From positions 1-25,000 of the forward strand of contig NW_019773887.1 of assembly GCF_001039355.2 (NCBI RefSeq): a stretch of 25,000 nucleotides of DNA, written 5' to 3'. A program made the translations under genes and the position numbers. Source of the stretch: Lingula anatina. Taxonomy: Eukaryota; Brachiopoda; Lingulata; Lingulida; Lingulidae. Below, piece by piece: positions 1 to 12,465 of the stretch (position 1 is its first letter; each line of letters opens with the position of its first letter). The notes beneath the pieces are model-generated. The model was given only the letters and a program-made list of their open reading frames with translations. It made no database searches and was not told where the DNA came from.

Positions 1-694
1 ATATATTTCTAGGGCCATTAAATCTGAGTAAAACCTTTGAGTTGGATTTAATACTACATATATCTGCGTCTTTGAGTCTTGTTAACGCATACTATACATG
101 AACAAATTTTGTGAAATGCTGTAGATTTTTACAAGCAACCTACGTAAAAGTGGCATTTTGGTAGGTCAACCGGCAATTAAAAGCCACCAGTAGTCTGCGA
201 GTTGTCGTCACTTTGTCGACACATTCTAGATAACATTCTGTTAGCTAATTAGTCCATGCGCCTCAAGCGCTTCCCTAGCCGATTAAAAAAAAAGACTTAG
301 TAATAGAACTGGGAGTTACCTTTTCACAAACACCTTGGTGTTAAATTACAAGGTGTGACGTCTCGCGGAAAGGGGCTTACGAAGATAAATTAATTGGTGT
401 AAGAATATTAAATCATCAATATCTCACCTGCCCATCATCTGCCTTTACCTTTCCAACTGCCAGACAGCGTGGAACCCAATTTATCATTGATGAAGATTTT
501 CTTTAATTGGATTCCACGGGGAAGTGCCTTAGATAACACTAATGAACAGGTTTGCTACTTACCTACCGCGTGTATTACAGAAGTTCAATTCAAGATAAGA
601 TGCTGCCAATCAAATGTGAAGGAGTCTCCGTTTATTAAATGATGCGAACCTGAAGATGGATTGCGTTTATGTGACACACAGACAGACATCTGTG
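1..694. other. No gene seen
   Basis: AT-rich sequence without a recognisable coding exon, RNA gene or mobile element. Confidence 0.4.
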
Positions 695-770
695 CCCCCC
701 CCACACACACACACACTTATTACAGGCAGGTGTGTGTGAATGTGTGTGTGTGTGTGAGAGAGAAAGAGAT
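695..770. repeat. Compound C8/(CA)n ... (TG)n(GA)n microsatellite with inverted arms
   Basis: C8 at 695-702 runs into (CA)n to 716; after 13 bases a (TG)n tract (730-757, with one interruption) runs into (GA)n to 770. The CA and TG parts are complementary and could fold on each other. Open frames crossing here are made only of the repeats. Confidence 0.9.
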
Positions 771-873
771 TGTAAAAGGACGTATGCCAGCATATATACT
801 GCACTCGAGAAAATTCCATGTTTGTTTATTGAATCTTTATCTGTCTACCTACAATTAATATTGTACGTTTATA

Positions 874-876
<3 letters not shown>

Positions 877-909
<33 letters not shown>
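877..909. repeat. (GA)n microsatellite
   Basis: Sixteen GA units without interruption. Confidence 0.95.
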
Positions 910-911
<2 letters not shown>

Positions 912-1596
912 CTGATAAGACGGAAAGAGAAATGCCTCTTGGAAAATAAATTAAACCCAACGCTCAGGTGTGCCAGTTTAAGTGCAGCAACTCTCCAGAC
1001 ACTGACAAGATAAACACCGCAGAAAGCATTATTCAACTCACTTTATACAAAACCCAATAAATCACCAACGACCGTTTTAATTGATATATGGCAGGTGAGC
1101 AATCCCAGGCTTGGCTAGGCTGAGCAATGAGGCACCTGTTGATTGGAGTGCCAGCAAGAGATTGAAGAGAGGTATTTTGGCCAGCCAATTGGCGTACTGA
1201 AACTATGGAAATAACGACGAATAGGAAAATTAATTATATTTTGAGTTTATTATAATTATACTTAAAAGGTGCACATAAACTGCGTCGTTCCCTTTTTTTA
1301 TCGAATAAATCTGGCAAGTAGCCTTGAACGTTTATAGGCAGTTTATATAGACTTGACACGTCTTTTCCAAGATAAGCTTGACCCTTGAGCCAGCAAGATT
1401 TACGATGACACAGTGTTTATTCCATTACAGTTAGTAAGATAATCTTGCTTTTTTATCGGTACGTGAATTAAGTTTTATCGATTTTTAGTTTATTGCATTC
1501 GAGTTTTAGTAATTCTTTCTAAGGTTTTGATATCAGCACACAACTGAAAAGACAAGCCCGAGCTTTATGAACCTCGGATTCCGTATGGAATTTCAC

Positions 1597-1601
<5 letters not shown>
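910..1601. other. No gene seen
   Basis: AT-rich unique sequence. CAGGTG (1092-1097) and CACCTG (1133-1138) form a short inverted pair around a 35-base loop, but the pairing does not extend far enough to call a structured RNA. Confidence 0.4.

Positions 1602-1641
<40 letters not shown>
1602..1641. repeat. (AT)n microsatellite
   Basis: About twenty uninterrupted AT units. Confidence 0.95.
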
Positions 1642-1644
<3 letters not shown>

Positions 1645-2454
1645 CCTTAAAACACGGCCGAGGTGATATTTGAACCCCCATCTTGGCACTTGGCACTTGA
1701 CATTGAGCCTGACTCTTATACTTTTGCATATGTGTGTAAAAGTCTCAATTTTTAGTCTCCATTCGACAAATGAACCTAGGAGGAAAGTGCTGACAAATTA
1801 CACGAACGTTGTGGGGCAGTATGCAAACATTGTGCACAATATACACGTAGAAACGATGCGAACTCTTTTTTAAAAAATCCTCCTTCCTGAATAAGATTGC
1901 CATTGGCACTGACAGCACGAGGAAGAAAATACCAGTTGAGCTTTCCTCTAAAAAAGAACATTAACCTTTAAAGCATATTACTTTAAGTTACTTCCCTAAA
2001 CTAGTTCAAAGGATGCCGTATTGCAAGGGCTATGTAATTAAATGAACAGTGCACGTGTTTTCCAAAATTTTTATTCCTTCCGAATAGAGGGAGTTCACAG
2101 TATTCGATCTTCCTAAAAAATAATATGGGACATGGTTCATTTACAGTGGAAAGCTATGATCATATATGCTGATACGATTCATTACGTATTTAGCCTAGCC
2201 AACCGTAATACCAAGTTTAAAGATCCGTTTATAAAGCCGATTGTTTTTGCAATGGGAAACGAAATTGATGACAAAGTGCTGTGCATGTGCATTCTGACCA
2301 GCAGATTTTCCATAACTTATAAATCATCAGCTTGGTTGACTTGGTAACGATTCCATCTCACACTGTAGGCCTATAACATTGTTTCTGCCCTTCAGGAGTA
2401 TCGTTGAAGAACCTTTACATGCCAAATCTCCTGCTTGGAAACTGTCTAATTTGC

Positions 2455-2483
2455 TAGAGTGGTAGGTTTATCAAACCACTCTA
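2455..2483. repeat. Perfect 9-bp inverted repeat with 11-base loop
   Basis: TAGAGTGGT (2455-2463) and ACCACTCTA (2475-2483). An alternative inner stem GGTTT/AAACC uses part of the same bases. Function unknown. Confidence 0.6.
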
Positions 2484-5400
2484 CAGTATGTTCTCAAGAA
2501 GGCAGTATTGGATTAAACTGAATATAGGCCTACTTTAAAACGGCATTTCCAATGCCCTACATAGCAAAATTCACCATACAGTAGAATTACCATTGTGCGT
2601 TCTGTAAATATAGCTGTGCACTACTTGTCTAATTAGGTGTCTCGGATCGCACTCAAACCTTATCCCATTGCATGCATCTCAATCTAATCCTTATCAGTCT
2701 GGGCGACTGGGCTCAGTTTTACAACTTTTCCGCGAGAATTAGTCTAAAACCCCTCCTCCTGGCCTGGTACTGGGTAGAATATAAAAACGCTGGTGATTAT
2801 GCGGGTACGTTGGAAAAAGAAGAGAACTTGTTAATCTGTTAATCTGGTTGCATTTAGCGAGAGTCCCCGCGGAGTTAGATCGAACAACCTAGTACGATAC
2901 TTTCATTGTGAACGCACCCTTAGAGGTAGGGATAAGAATCCGAGATAATAAAAATTTCCCTCGTGCCTTTTTGCCTAGGGCGTTAAAGGCTGGCCACTTA
3001 ATAAACTGAGAAAATCGCCAGTAATCCGTGTTATTAAGGTCAATTCTTCGAAGCCTGTTCATCCAAATGTGATACACGCCAGATGCAAACTGTGGATAAA
3101 ACCCTGGACCTGACAGGCATGATTATTTCAAAGATTCGTTTGTATGAAGAAATAGCTTTTCTCAAATGTGACTAAAATCGCACCAGGCACCAGCAATACA
3201 AGGCCCGTTTAATTGGTAGGTCTACCATTTTAGGAAATGGCACCAAAAAGTTTGTTGCCTACATGTACATGTATATACTCAAACAGAGTCAAATTTGCCG
3301 ATTGCTGATAAATCACCAATGGATTCTATATGATTGTGTATTTCCAGTCGATAATGTAGTGAGCCCAATCAACATTTTCATATTGGAGTTTTTATCATTT
3401 TCGTGCGGTGAGAACGCAAAGATGTCCAATGTTCACCTATCTTATTCAGAACGGCAAAAATCGACTGTCTTGCAAGATTCCTTAAAAGTCTTCTCTAGTA
3501 AAGATGATTTCATGTCACACTGAATCACACAACAACCATTTATCTTGAGCCGGTTGTGTCATATTAACCCCTAGTTTGGAAACACGAAATAGAGATCTGT
3601 ACTTGTACAAATCAGAATGTAAGACACAAAAAATTGAATTATTGTTCCATTATACGGTTGGTATGTAAGTGCCGTAACGATGTGTGCAAATGTATTTTCA
3701 AAAGGGTTTTGCATTGTTGTAATGCCAAGAGTTCAATAAGACAGCGAAAGCCAACAGCTAATGGACTTATAATCGTTACTGAGCCAAGGTAATTTCTTTG
3801 AGTATTAACCCACAGACCTGCTCATTGAAAAGCAAAAAACTTTCTCTTTCTCTTCAGCTTCAAAACTGCCTGATAATGCTAATTGGATAGAGTAAATATT
3901 ATCTTCCTTCGCCAGTAACGTCTATCGAATCTTTTAAAGGCCGTTTATCGCTTCCGCTTAGTCAAAATTAAGGATAGACAAACCGTACCAAATTGTGTAT
4001 CTTACAGAACAGAGCATGGGTATACAATCTAGAAATGGATATGAACAGTTTTATTTTCAAATATACTCTATTCTTTGCCGCCAATCTTCCTGAACATTTT
4101 TTTCTGTCAATCGGCTGATTCGCTTTCCCCATGATAATAAAATAATTCGATAACCCGATTTAAGATATCAGTTGATAAATTTTTGCTCAATATTTCCTCT
4201 ATCATTATATCATTTTACCAGATACTCCTAAATCAATATGTGTGTCTTGATCTACTTGAGTTTCATAGTATTGATTGTACATGTGACTTATACCCTACCA
4301 AGAAAACAGCACCCATTACCGTTTTGTATTCAAAATGTACGTGTTTAAATTCCACAGGTGAGTTTTAACATGTCAAAACATGTGACTCAGAATGTCCGGA
4401 ATGACACACCTTTTAAACTTTTTATTTCTGCACATCTTCCTGTCTTCCCTCAAGCTTCAAACAGACGTAATAGGTGTCTAAGCACTCCATTAACAAGCTA
4501 CAGTAAAAGGGTTGCCCTTTGGTAATTTTCACCATTAAACGAATATCATTTCGTTTCGCCATCAGCTTTACCTATCGTGTACTCACCGTGTTGCACTCTG
4601 TTCTGTCTGAATTTTTATCCACGAAATAAGGTGCCATAAATATGGGATTCACTGTAATTTGGGCTGAATAATTCTGTTGGTTTCGGTATTTCAACTTGGC
4701 TGTGACTTTGACGTTTCAGAACCACGGTAGACAAAAATATCCAAAGCAGTCAATTCTTCTAGATATATCGAATAATTCATGATCAGTTTAGAATCTGGCC
4801 CTTAAGTCAGCTAGAGCAAATTCAGCTAATGGACTTGGCAATTCACACGGAGTACATGCTATCTCTGCAATGCCTTGGCTTTGGCTCCGTTCATTGACGG
4901 CCAAAAGTCAGCAACTGCTTCTTAAAATAGAAACCTTGACGGTTCGGCAGTATGATCAGGTGATAGATTCTTGGATGTCTTAAAGCACTGATTAATCGAA
5001 GAACCAACGTCGTCTAGAAACACTCGAAAGAGATCAGCGGCAAATGAACACATAGATCACCATTACAAACGATGGCTTTGAAGAACGAGGTCACCGACTT
5101 TTGCACAAATGAAGATGTTGTGACTTAGACTTCTCCTAAGAGAGATCACCAGTTAACTTTTACATTTCAATTTAAAGCGCATCGTTCAAAAAGTGAAACC
5201 ACCAATCAGATAATTATTCAAACAAATATTTGTACAGGCATAAAGACTAACACGATTTAGTACTTGGAACTCTTTTATCATTATTGGCCTCAAAATTATC
5301 TTTGGTGAAAGTGTTTGACCAATATTGACTAGGTGATCTCACTGATTTGATTTGGAGTTCGACTTCGGCTTCGGATAAATTATTCAAATTTAGAACTGAA

Positions 5401-6460
5401 ACCAACACTTTTGCCGCCGTCCACGTGTATAAGAATTGTACGTTTCAAGAACCGCCTGTAAAACCGCCTGTATACAGCTGCCCTATATGTAATTTTTTGT
5501 CCTCTGAGAAAGGGCTTTTACCGACGCTCATTTTTAATAATCAGTTGTTTATTAATCCATATATAACTATAGAATAAACTAAGAATAAAGACAAAAAACC
5601 AAACCTCTGGCATGGGGGGAGGTGTGGAGGGGTACAAAATACCGTTTACGAATTCACCAAAGGATTGACTTCTACAGAACGGCCAGAATGTAAAGCTCAC
5701 AGGAAAAGGGTCAGTGATGCTATAAACTGTTTTATGGTCTCGTAAATGTAAAACGTATCCGGCCCCTTAAGCATTCAAGACTAAGTTTTAGGAATGAAGA
5801 AATTCTACACTGTTTTTAATTTGTAATTTTCTTCGGCGACAGACTGGTAGTAAGCCGAATTTTTCTTTTAAAAAGGGTCGAACAAGATGCGAGTTGTAAC
5901 CAGGAAGCGCAAAAGGAAATATTGCCCCTTTAAAATGAGCCTTGCAAAGAGAAAATTTTCCATAAAGATAGAGTTATAAACGCAGAGTTATAAATATGCT
6001 GAGACTAATTCACGGACACCTTCTACGTAAGTAAACGTAGTTTGTGCAAAGTACGAGGTTTCGTGCGCCAAGGAGATGCACCACAGGTGTAAATGAGGCC
6101 GGCAACTAGTGCATTCGAACATCATGCCCGTATGCTTTAGAAAAATAACGTAACATATCGCACACTTTGATGAATATCGGTAATAAACACACGCAGAAGG
6201 TCCATCTGCAAACATGTGTATTGGCCATCCTGCAGCCAGAAACACGTGGTTGTCAGGTGATGCATGTGTACGTGTAGGAGTTACGTGTAGGAAAGAAAGT
6301 GCAAGCAAACATTTCAAGTGTCTTGATTTGCAGTGAAGTTAGAAAATTAAAATCGTCATTAATCTGTGTTGGGTGGCTGCTCTTTTTTTAATCCGAACTG
6401 AATCATGGGGACTACATCAGGGAGACCCCTCTGGCATTAAGATTCGATCAGAGTATTGAG
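2484..6460. other. Long gene-free stretch
   Basis: No exon with convincing splice sites or family similarity. Small points: a 14-bp palindrome TACATGTACATGTA at 3260-3273, AGGCCTA motifs near 2528, a 10-base direct repeat ACCGCCTGTA at 5451 and 5463, and a G-rich run near 5615-5632. Minus-strand frame 5988-6317 (109 codons) shows no domain. The same description fits 1642-2454. Confidence 0.4.
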
Positions 6461-6491
6461 TTTTTTTTTTTTTTGTTTTTTTTTTTTTTTT
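6461..6491. repeat. Poly(T) tract
   Basis: Fourteen T, one G, sixteen T. It could be the poly(A) tail of a retrocopy inserted on the minus strand, but no retrocopy body was recognised on its right. Confidence 0.9.
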
Positions 6492-9015
6492 GTAAAAATA
6501 CTTGTTTAAATCGAATATTTAAAAAAATCAACACGTTTTCAAACATTCCATAAAAGACATTTTTGCAAATGAAAAATTTCACCCGGTAGAGTTGAAAATC
6601 AATTATAAATTTTTGGCATGCTGCACTTTGCAAAACGTCAGACGCAAGTTCTAGATACTATTGAGTGTACCAAATTCTGACCAACACATGTTCTTGTTTT
6701 GATTCAATTTTGTCTAATTCAAACGTGTTCGGTTTAAAGCTAGAGCATGTTGAAACGTAGATATCACATTTGCTCCATAAGATGCACTTAGACATAAGCT
6801 AGTTGTTATTTTCTACATTTTCGACCTTTGTTGCATGAACTCGAACTTATGTATGAACATTATTGTTTCATGTCTTTGTCTTGAAAACATTTGCCAAGTG
6901 CTGAAAGAGTCTTTTTAGCAATAAAGCATATTGCGTTACGTACATGTACATCTACATAAATATTCCATGAGTTTATCAAAGGAAATTATGAAAGGGTTCC
7001 ATTTGCCGACAAAGCATAAGGTTGTATGAACAAAAGGATGGTATAGTAGTATTGTTTTTAATACTGCCTGTGTTTGACAGTCAGAAGTACTAGGCACCGA
7101 ATATTTGTGAATTTAGACAGGGTATTATGGGCTGAAGTTACGATTAAAGACTGAAATGCAAACCAAAACAGTAATGGAACAATTTGAAATAATATGACTT
7201 CAAAGACCTGAAAGTGGCGCATCAATTTTCTCTTGTGTTTATATTTCCTGCTTTCTGAAGCATCAATTTTTAACAGTAAACATAAGCTGATAATGGAAAT
7301 CTCTCTCTCTCTCTCATTATAACCTACTAAATATGCTATTTTTTCAGGACAGAGTCTGTACGCAAAATAAAAAGTATCTCTCATTTCAGTTACCGGAATA
7401 ACTTACATCCGCTTTAAGATCGATTAAAAGTGTTCTTGTCCTAAAGCTTTCTTTTGTGTTGTGTGTTTTTTTAGTTTGACCAGGTTCTGATAACGGCAAA
7501 TCAAACCTTCGACCTGATTTGGCCGCCTCGCTTGGCCAGTTCAACAACGGCGTCCTTTCCTCATTAGAAAACCAGTCACTGACTGACTTTCAGTCAGAAA
7601 GTCTCTCTGCTTGAAAGGGAAATTGTCCTTACAATGAATTGAAACTGACCAATCAATCATATAACCTTAATTTACTTGGTCAGGCTATATCTAGATATTT
7701 GATTTAAGCTAATGTATATCATCTTAAAATGACAGAGGGATCAAGTCTAAATATCTACAAATAGGGGCCCTACAGTGAACTGCTGATTTAAATCTACGTT
7801 TTGAAAATGGTTTCATGCCTTTCGTTCTAACAGTCTACTGACAACTGGGGAAAATTGTGAAATGTCTTATAGCTAAATATTTTCAAAAAAGAGGACTTTC
7901 CATTAAGACATTCCGTAAATATAGGCCTTGTTACTAATTACGTTCCAATACATGTCATATAAATTCGATCCTTCTATCCAAGACTTTTTAAATGGCTGAG
8001 TATCTCAGTGTTTAAGGAATATTTTTAAAGAAACAACAACGCTTACATGTAACAACTCACAGTAAATGATCTAACTCAGTCCATCCTCTTGTGTACTACC
8101 CTGTGCTTATCTATGTTGGCAAAGTATCTGATAAGAATTCCGAAATTCATTTCTGTTTTGCAATTTCCTCGACAAAAAATCATTAATCCAACACGAAAAA
8201 AGGAAATACCCTTTCTCCTTTTTCTGTGATTGCATTGTCCCAGCAGCGTATAGTCAGCATACTTTCCTCATATGATTGACCAGTAAATAGATTTCTGATA
8301 AACTAATGATCCAAAGAGACCGCCTGGGTTCAATTTGTCAATTTAATGATTTCGGCCGGTGAAAAATCACTTACCGCCCGAAGTGGCTTTTAACATTTAG
8401 AATGGGTCTGCCTTGGCTAAATATTCGATCGTTCAGTCGATCCCAAAGTACACGCGATGGAGCTGAACTGTAGGCACTGATCTATCACACTGTCATTTAC
8501 GAGGACAATCGAGATGCAATGCCGGGAAAATATGGCTGCATTCACACCGCCCACAGAAAGATCGAATCTCAGTCAGTCTGACGCAAGTAGTATTGCCACG
8601 TCAAGGATACATGCAGCACGCGTACGGATGGTCTCTTATAAGATTTTATTCCCCCTAACTACATTTGCGCGATGCGTGTACCGTGTATAACGGGATTAAT
8701 TGCAATCTAATCTACTGTAACAGAGTTAACTACGTACGTCATTTGGATTCGTTCGCATGCCAGTCTTTTGGGTTTGGAGCAAATGCAACCAAACGCTCTA
8801 CATCATTCCATTCTGTTTTTTCAACGAATTAAGCACCCTTTTATCTATATAGTAGCGCCCGACATAACTTCCCGACAGAGACGCAGCATCATAGTTATAG
8901 CTTTTGAAATAACTGAATGTTGGTCTGTCATGCTTGGTATTTCAATCCCCGTTGCTGTGATCACCTACCGGCTTATATGACAGGCTATAACAAATGCACA
9001 CACAAACGCAAGCGA

Positions 9016-9016
<1 letters not shown>
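6492..9016. other. Gene-free stretch with a short (CT)n tract
   Basis: (CT)7 at 7301-7315. At 7579-7603 two mutually exclusive hairpins overlap: CTGACTGA-ctt-TCAGTCAG and GACTTTC-agtca-GAAAGTC. The part from 8400 to 8760 is somewhat richer in CpG, but no gene start could be supported. Confidence 0.4.

Positions 9017-9073
<57 letters not shown>
9017..9073. repeat. Compound (CG)n(CA)n(GA)n microsatellite
   Basis: CGCGCG, then (CA)n at about 9025-9054, then (GA)n to 9073. Frames through here translate only the repeat. Confidence 0.95.
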
Positions 9074-9327
9074 TGAAAATGGGGCGCCGTTCCCCCACTT
9101 AATGCTCGGTACTAAAGAACCCTCACTGAACACGATGGGTAAGGTGGTAATTATGTTCATTTCGAGCCTACAAATGCAGCAGCACCTTATGTATGTTCAG
9201 AGGGAGTATGAAAGGTTCACGGAACCCAAAGTCCAGCTATTCATTGAAAGAAGATGTTGTTTGAATCGATACTTTTCTTTTAGTTTTTATTCCCTTAGTC
9301 ACTAAAATATAATTAAATGTACTTTAA

Positions 9328-9380
9328 GCTCATTAGACGATTGGGAGATCGTCAAATTTGAGAAGATTGACTTAATGAGC
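9328..9380. repeat. Nested inverted repeats
   Basis: Outer arms GCTCATTA (9328-9335) and TAATGAGC (9373-9380); inner stem GACGAT (9336-9341) with ATCGTC (9348-9353). The stems are short and the right half of the loop is unpaired, so this may be chance. Confidence 0.4.
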
Positions 9381-9570
9381 CTCTGTTGATTAGAAATAGC
9401 GTAGTGAGCTGGTAGACCATAAATATGCACATATTTCTGTACGAAACGTATGTTGTGTCGATCTTTTCAATATACGAGGAAAATGCCTTATTGCAATCAG
9501 TTTTGTTAATCATCTTAGTCCTGGTCCTGACTAATAGTCTGAAAAATGACAGTAAGATTACCTGTCTGCC

Positions 9571-9603
9571 TTTATTTATTTATTTATTTATTTATTTTTT
9601 TTT
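9571..9603. repeat. (TTTA)n microsatellite ending in poly(T)
   Basis: About six TTTA units and a final T run. Confidence 0.9.
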
Positions 9604-10417
9604 GGTGTAATTTTGGTCTTTCTCTGGGCTCTTTTTATCATTATATTAGGAGAATCTTACAGTACTGCTTGACATTTTAGTCATTATATTGGCTATATAG
9701 AGAAAAAACACTTGAAAATTGATTCTCCTTTCCTTTTTATTGCATAATCACTTTCCTTCTTTGTGATAAAAGAACGTTTATGTATTTCTACTGGGCCGCT
9801 TTATAATTGCCTATTGTCGTTAAATTAATTAAAGCGAACCTTACTGGCATCTTAGAATTTCAGTCGGACGGTAAGTGGATCGAGAAAATGGATAAAGTGA
9901 GATTTCTGATCCTTAACGTTTGCTCTTCCGTCTCTGTGTACGGCTTAGGCACTGCATAATTGACACAGCATCTAATGTGGCAAATGAAGGGACATTTATC
10001 CTGTGAAATAACTAGCCTGGGCTCTATTTAACAACGAAAGTGACTGTATTTTAGACTTCAGCTCCTTACCAAAGATTGTATGTATTCTTTATTCTGGATA
10101 AATCTAAGGTGATGAACAAAATTAAAGCAAGCATCTGTGTAAAAAAGTAAATCATGTCTTATTTTTGTTAAACAGATCCACAGTCACCATTTAAATGTGC
10201 TACTAATGTTTAAACGTGGAACATCAAGATCTAACTTCTAGTTACGCAGGCTTAACTCAATTCTGACTAAAGATTCTCAAGGCCCTGGAGAAATAGAAGT
10301 GCCGGAAAATAATTCAATTCTTACTGGTTCTTCAATCTCAAGACTTAAGCTTGAAAATAACGCTGACGACTTTGGCCTTTACACTTATTTTCTAATAAGA
10401 GCGCATTCAAAACAAAA
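9604..10417. other. No gene seen
   Basis: AT-rich unique sequence with nothing recognisable. Confidence 0.4.
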
Positions 10418-10583
10418 TGATCCGCGGATTAACAGATCCGCGTATCAAATATGGCGCCAACCACTAGAAACGTGCCGAGATTTAACTGCTCTTTCCCTGC
10501 TGGGAGGGTGCGCGTGCGAGGCAGGAATCCACCGTCAAGTTCGCGCCATATTTGATACGCGTACTAGTTAGTCAGCGGATCAA
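10418..10583. repeat. GC-rich fold-back (imperfect inverted repeat, arms about 43 bp)
   Basis: CGCGTATCAAATATGGCGC at 10439-10457 recurs as its exact reverse complement at 10543-10561. The match continues outward in imperfect form (TGATCCGC on both outer ends, TTAAC/CTAAC between) with the same spacing, so the arms are about 43 bp. The 80-base centre is GC-rich (GGTGCGCGTGCGAGGC) and has several CpGs. It could be a small fold-back transposon or a paired protein-binding site. No target-site duplication was found. Confidence 0.55.
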
Positions 10584-11276
10584 CTATGGTGTGAATGGTC
10601 TCTATCATGTTAACTTGCGCAAATGCAAATCGATGGAGGTAGAATAAAAAAATTGAACGCTTTCCAACAAATTCGTATCTCTTCATCGTACCACTGAGAG
10701 GGCGCAGATGTAAATGATGAACTAATTTACAATCCATTACGCAACCGTCTTCTGTGTCTGTCTTCAAATAACAGTGCTTCCTCATTGCTAACAACTTAAT
10801 CAAGTGGCGCTTGATGGTGCCTAGATTTATATCAAGTGGAGCGATAAATCTTTTTATGTCACTTTCTTTTCTTTTCAATTTATCTCACGTGAGTCATAAA
10901 ATTTGCAAACTTAAAGACGCTACTATATCCTTGCACTAGCGCTAGCTCAAAAAGGTGAACTTACCTTTCGTCTGAAATTTTGTACCAGTTCGGCATTCCA
11001 AGTTGAACTGTATAACATATGTATATCGTATTTTCGAGTGCAAATACTGAGTCGCAGGTGATCCGCTCTTAAATCTCGTTGAGTGCGAATAATTGGACTT
11101 TGTATATATCTTTAGGTCTTTCAAGTTCAAAAATCTGGTGTAGCCAGTAGTATACCAACATCATACAGGCATTCACTATACCATTGCTTGCATATATCAA
11201 TATTTTACTCAAGCCACAATCCCTGTTTCACTGGCTTCTTGATTTGTGATCAAGGCTTGACATGTTTTTTTCTGTC
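10584..11276. other. No gene seen
   Basis: Contains the palindrome CTCACGTGAG (10884-10893), which includes an E-box CACGTG. A 104-codon minus-strand frame (10878-10564) ends in the fold-back and matches no family I know. Confidence 0.4.
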
Positions 11277-11356
11277 AATATTTATATTTTTTCTATTTTT
11301 TCTTACTCACATGAGTAATATTTATATTTTTTCTATTTTTTCTTACTCACATGAGT
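11277..11356. repeat. Exact tandem repeat, two copies of a 40-bp unit
   Basis: Copy 1 is 11277-11316 and copy 2 is 11317-11356, with no mismatch. The unit is T-rich and ends in ACTCACATGAGT. Two identical copies with no decay suggest a recent duplication or an allelic length variant. Confidence 0.92.
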
Positions 11357-12465
11357 CCTAGCCATAACGTTTAATGATGAAGCCATCCCGCAGCCGATCG
11401 ATATATATCCGTCCATTATCTAACACTCTTATATCAAACGTGAAAAGTTGAAATCGTTTAAGTAGATATGCTAAATGAATGACGCAATTGACAGGAACTC
11501 CCTCTTATGTGGCTACCCGCAGGGCTTACGCCGCTTTAATTTTCTCTTACGATTATTCAACGCCACTAGGCTACATAATCCACATGTATTCCTACAGAAT
11601 AAACATCATTCCTACAGAAATATCGCATTAAAATTTGACAATAAATGGCACTTACGTTATTCGAGTACCAAATAGAAGTCACAAGCTCGCCTGTAGCAAA
11701 TCCGTCTTGAGCTATAGTTCTTGGCTCATAAACCTCAACTGAAAGGTTACATCGTGCTTATGTTCTTTATCTGACAAGACTAGCTGTCTCGTCTGTTAAC
11801 AGGGTATCTAGTCAACATCGAAAAGAAAGAACCATTCATCAATCAAAAATATGTCCAATTTCACAAAGATTTTCTGGAAACCGATTCAAATCTGTTCTAA
11901 AGTATTGTAACAGTCTTGCTTGCAAGCGTACTCATTTTTAACAATGCTGTATGGAAAGTGGCAGTTGCATACACAGTAGAATAATGCTTTTTACCCGGCA
12001 ATGGCGTCATAACGAAGAAATGAAGCAGGTTGATTCTAATATAACTGACTCCTTGAACTACTGGTGTCACAATGTTGCAATCATATCAGTCATCCTACAG
12101 ATTGTTTATTATTTGATTTTTGACATGATGTCATGGTGATTGACTGCATTATATAAAGTCCACGGCGTGTAATCAAGCATTGATTTTCATCTGATTGCAA
12201 TCCACAATCCGTGGCACTCCCTGGCACTTGTAGTAGCAGACTGCAATCAATGCATTCATGCTTATTTGCATAAATTATACCCTGCATCGAAATCGCGATC
12301 AAAATGTTGAGTATCTCGCACCAATTCAATAAGTTGCCCCCTATGTTTTGTTAAAGGGGCGTTACCAAAAGAGCACATGTATTAGCACTGTTTTTCTCAC
12401 CTCATGCCAGATCGATATAGACAACCAGAGGAATCAAGGGTCTTACCAAGAGGGTTCGAATCATT
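11357..12465. other. No clear gene
   Basis: A TATATAAAG box lies at about 12150-12158, 15-20 bases after TGACATGATGTCA. On the opposite strand, 12329-12090 is a Cys-rich frame (see findings). GCATTGATT (12177-12185) and AATCAATGC (12245-12253) form a 9-bp inverted pair. Confidence 0.35.

Noticed and set aside
661-1013. Two overlapping plus-strand ORFs
   Set aside because: They consist largely of microsatellite translation (CVCV and RERE runs).
5347-5577. Plus-strand ORF with YSCPICNF, zinc-finger-like
   Set aside because: Only one CxxC pair, no following His/Cys pair at zinc-finger spacing, no splice context.
6461-6491. Poly(T) as the tail of a processed retrocopy
   Set aside because: No protein-coding similarity or polyadenylation signal was recognised in the adjacent sequence on either side.
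8942-9305. ORFs on both strands around 9.0 kb
   Set aside because: Their central parts are only translated (CA)n and (GA)n repeats.
10299-10571. 90-codon plus-strand ORF
   Set aside because: Its second half is the fold-back structure, whose arms would encode unrelated residues; no family similarity.
11277-11356. Repeat unit as a CRISPR-like array
   Set aside because: Only two units, directly abutting without spacers, in an animal genome.
12453-12463. GGTTCGAATCA, resembling a Pol III B box / tRNA T loop
   Set aside because: No cloverleaf can be drawn around it: no matching acceptor stem, D arm or A box upstream, and (AAT)n follows at once.
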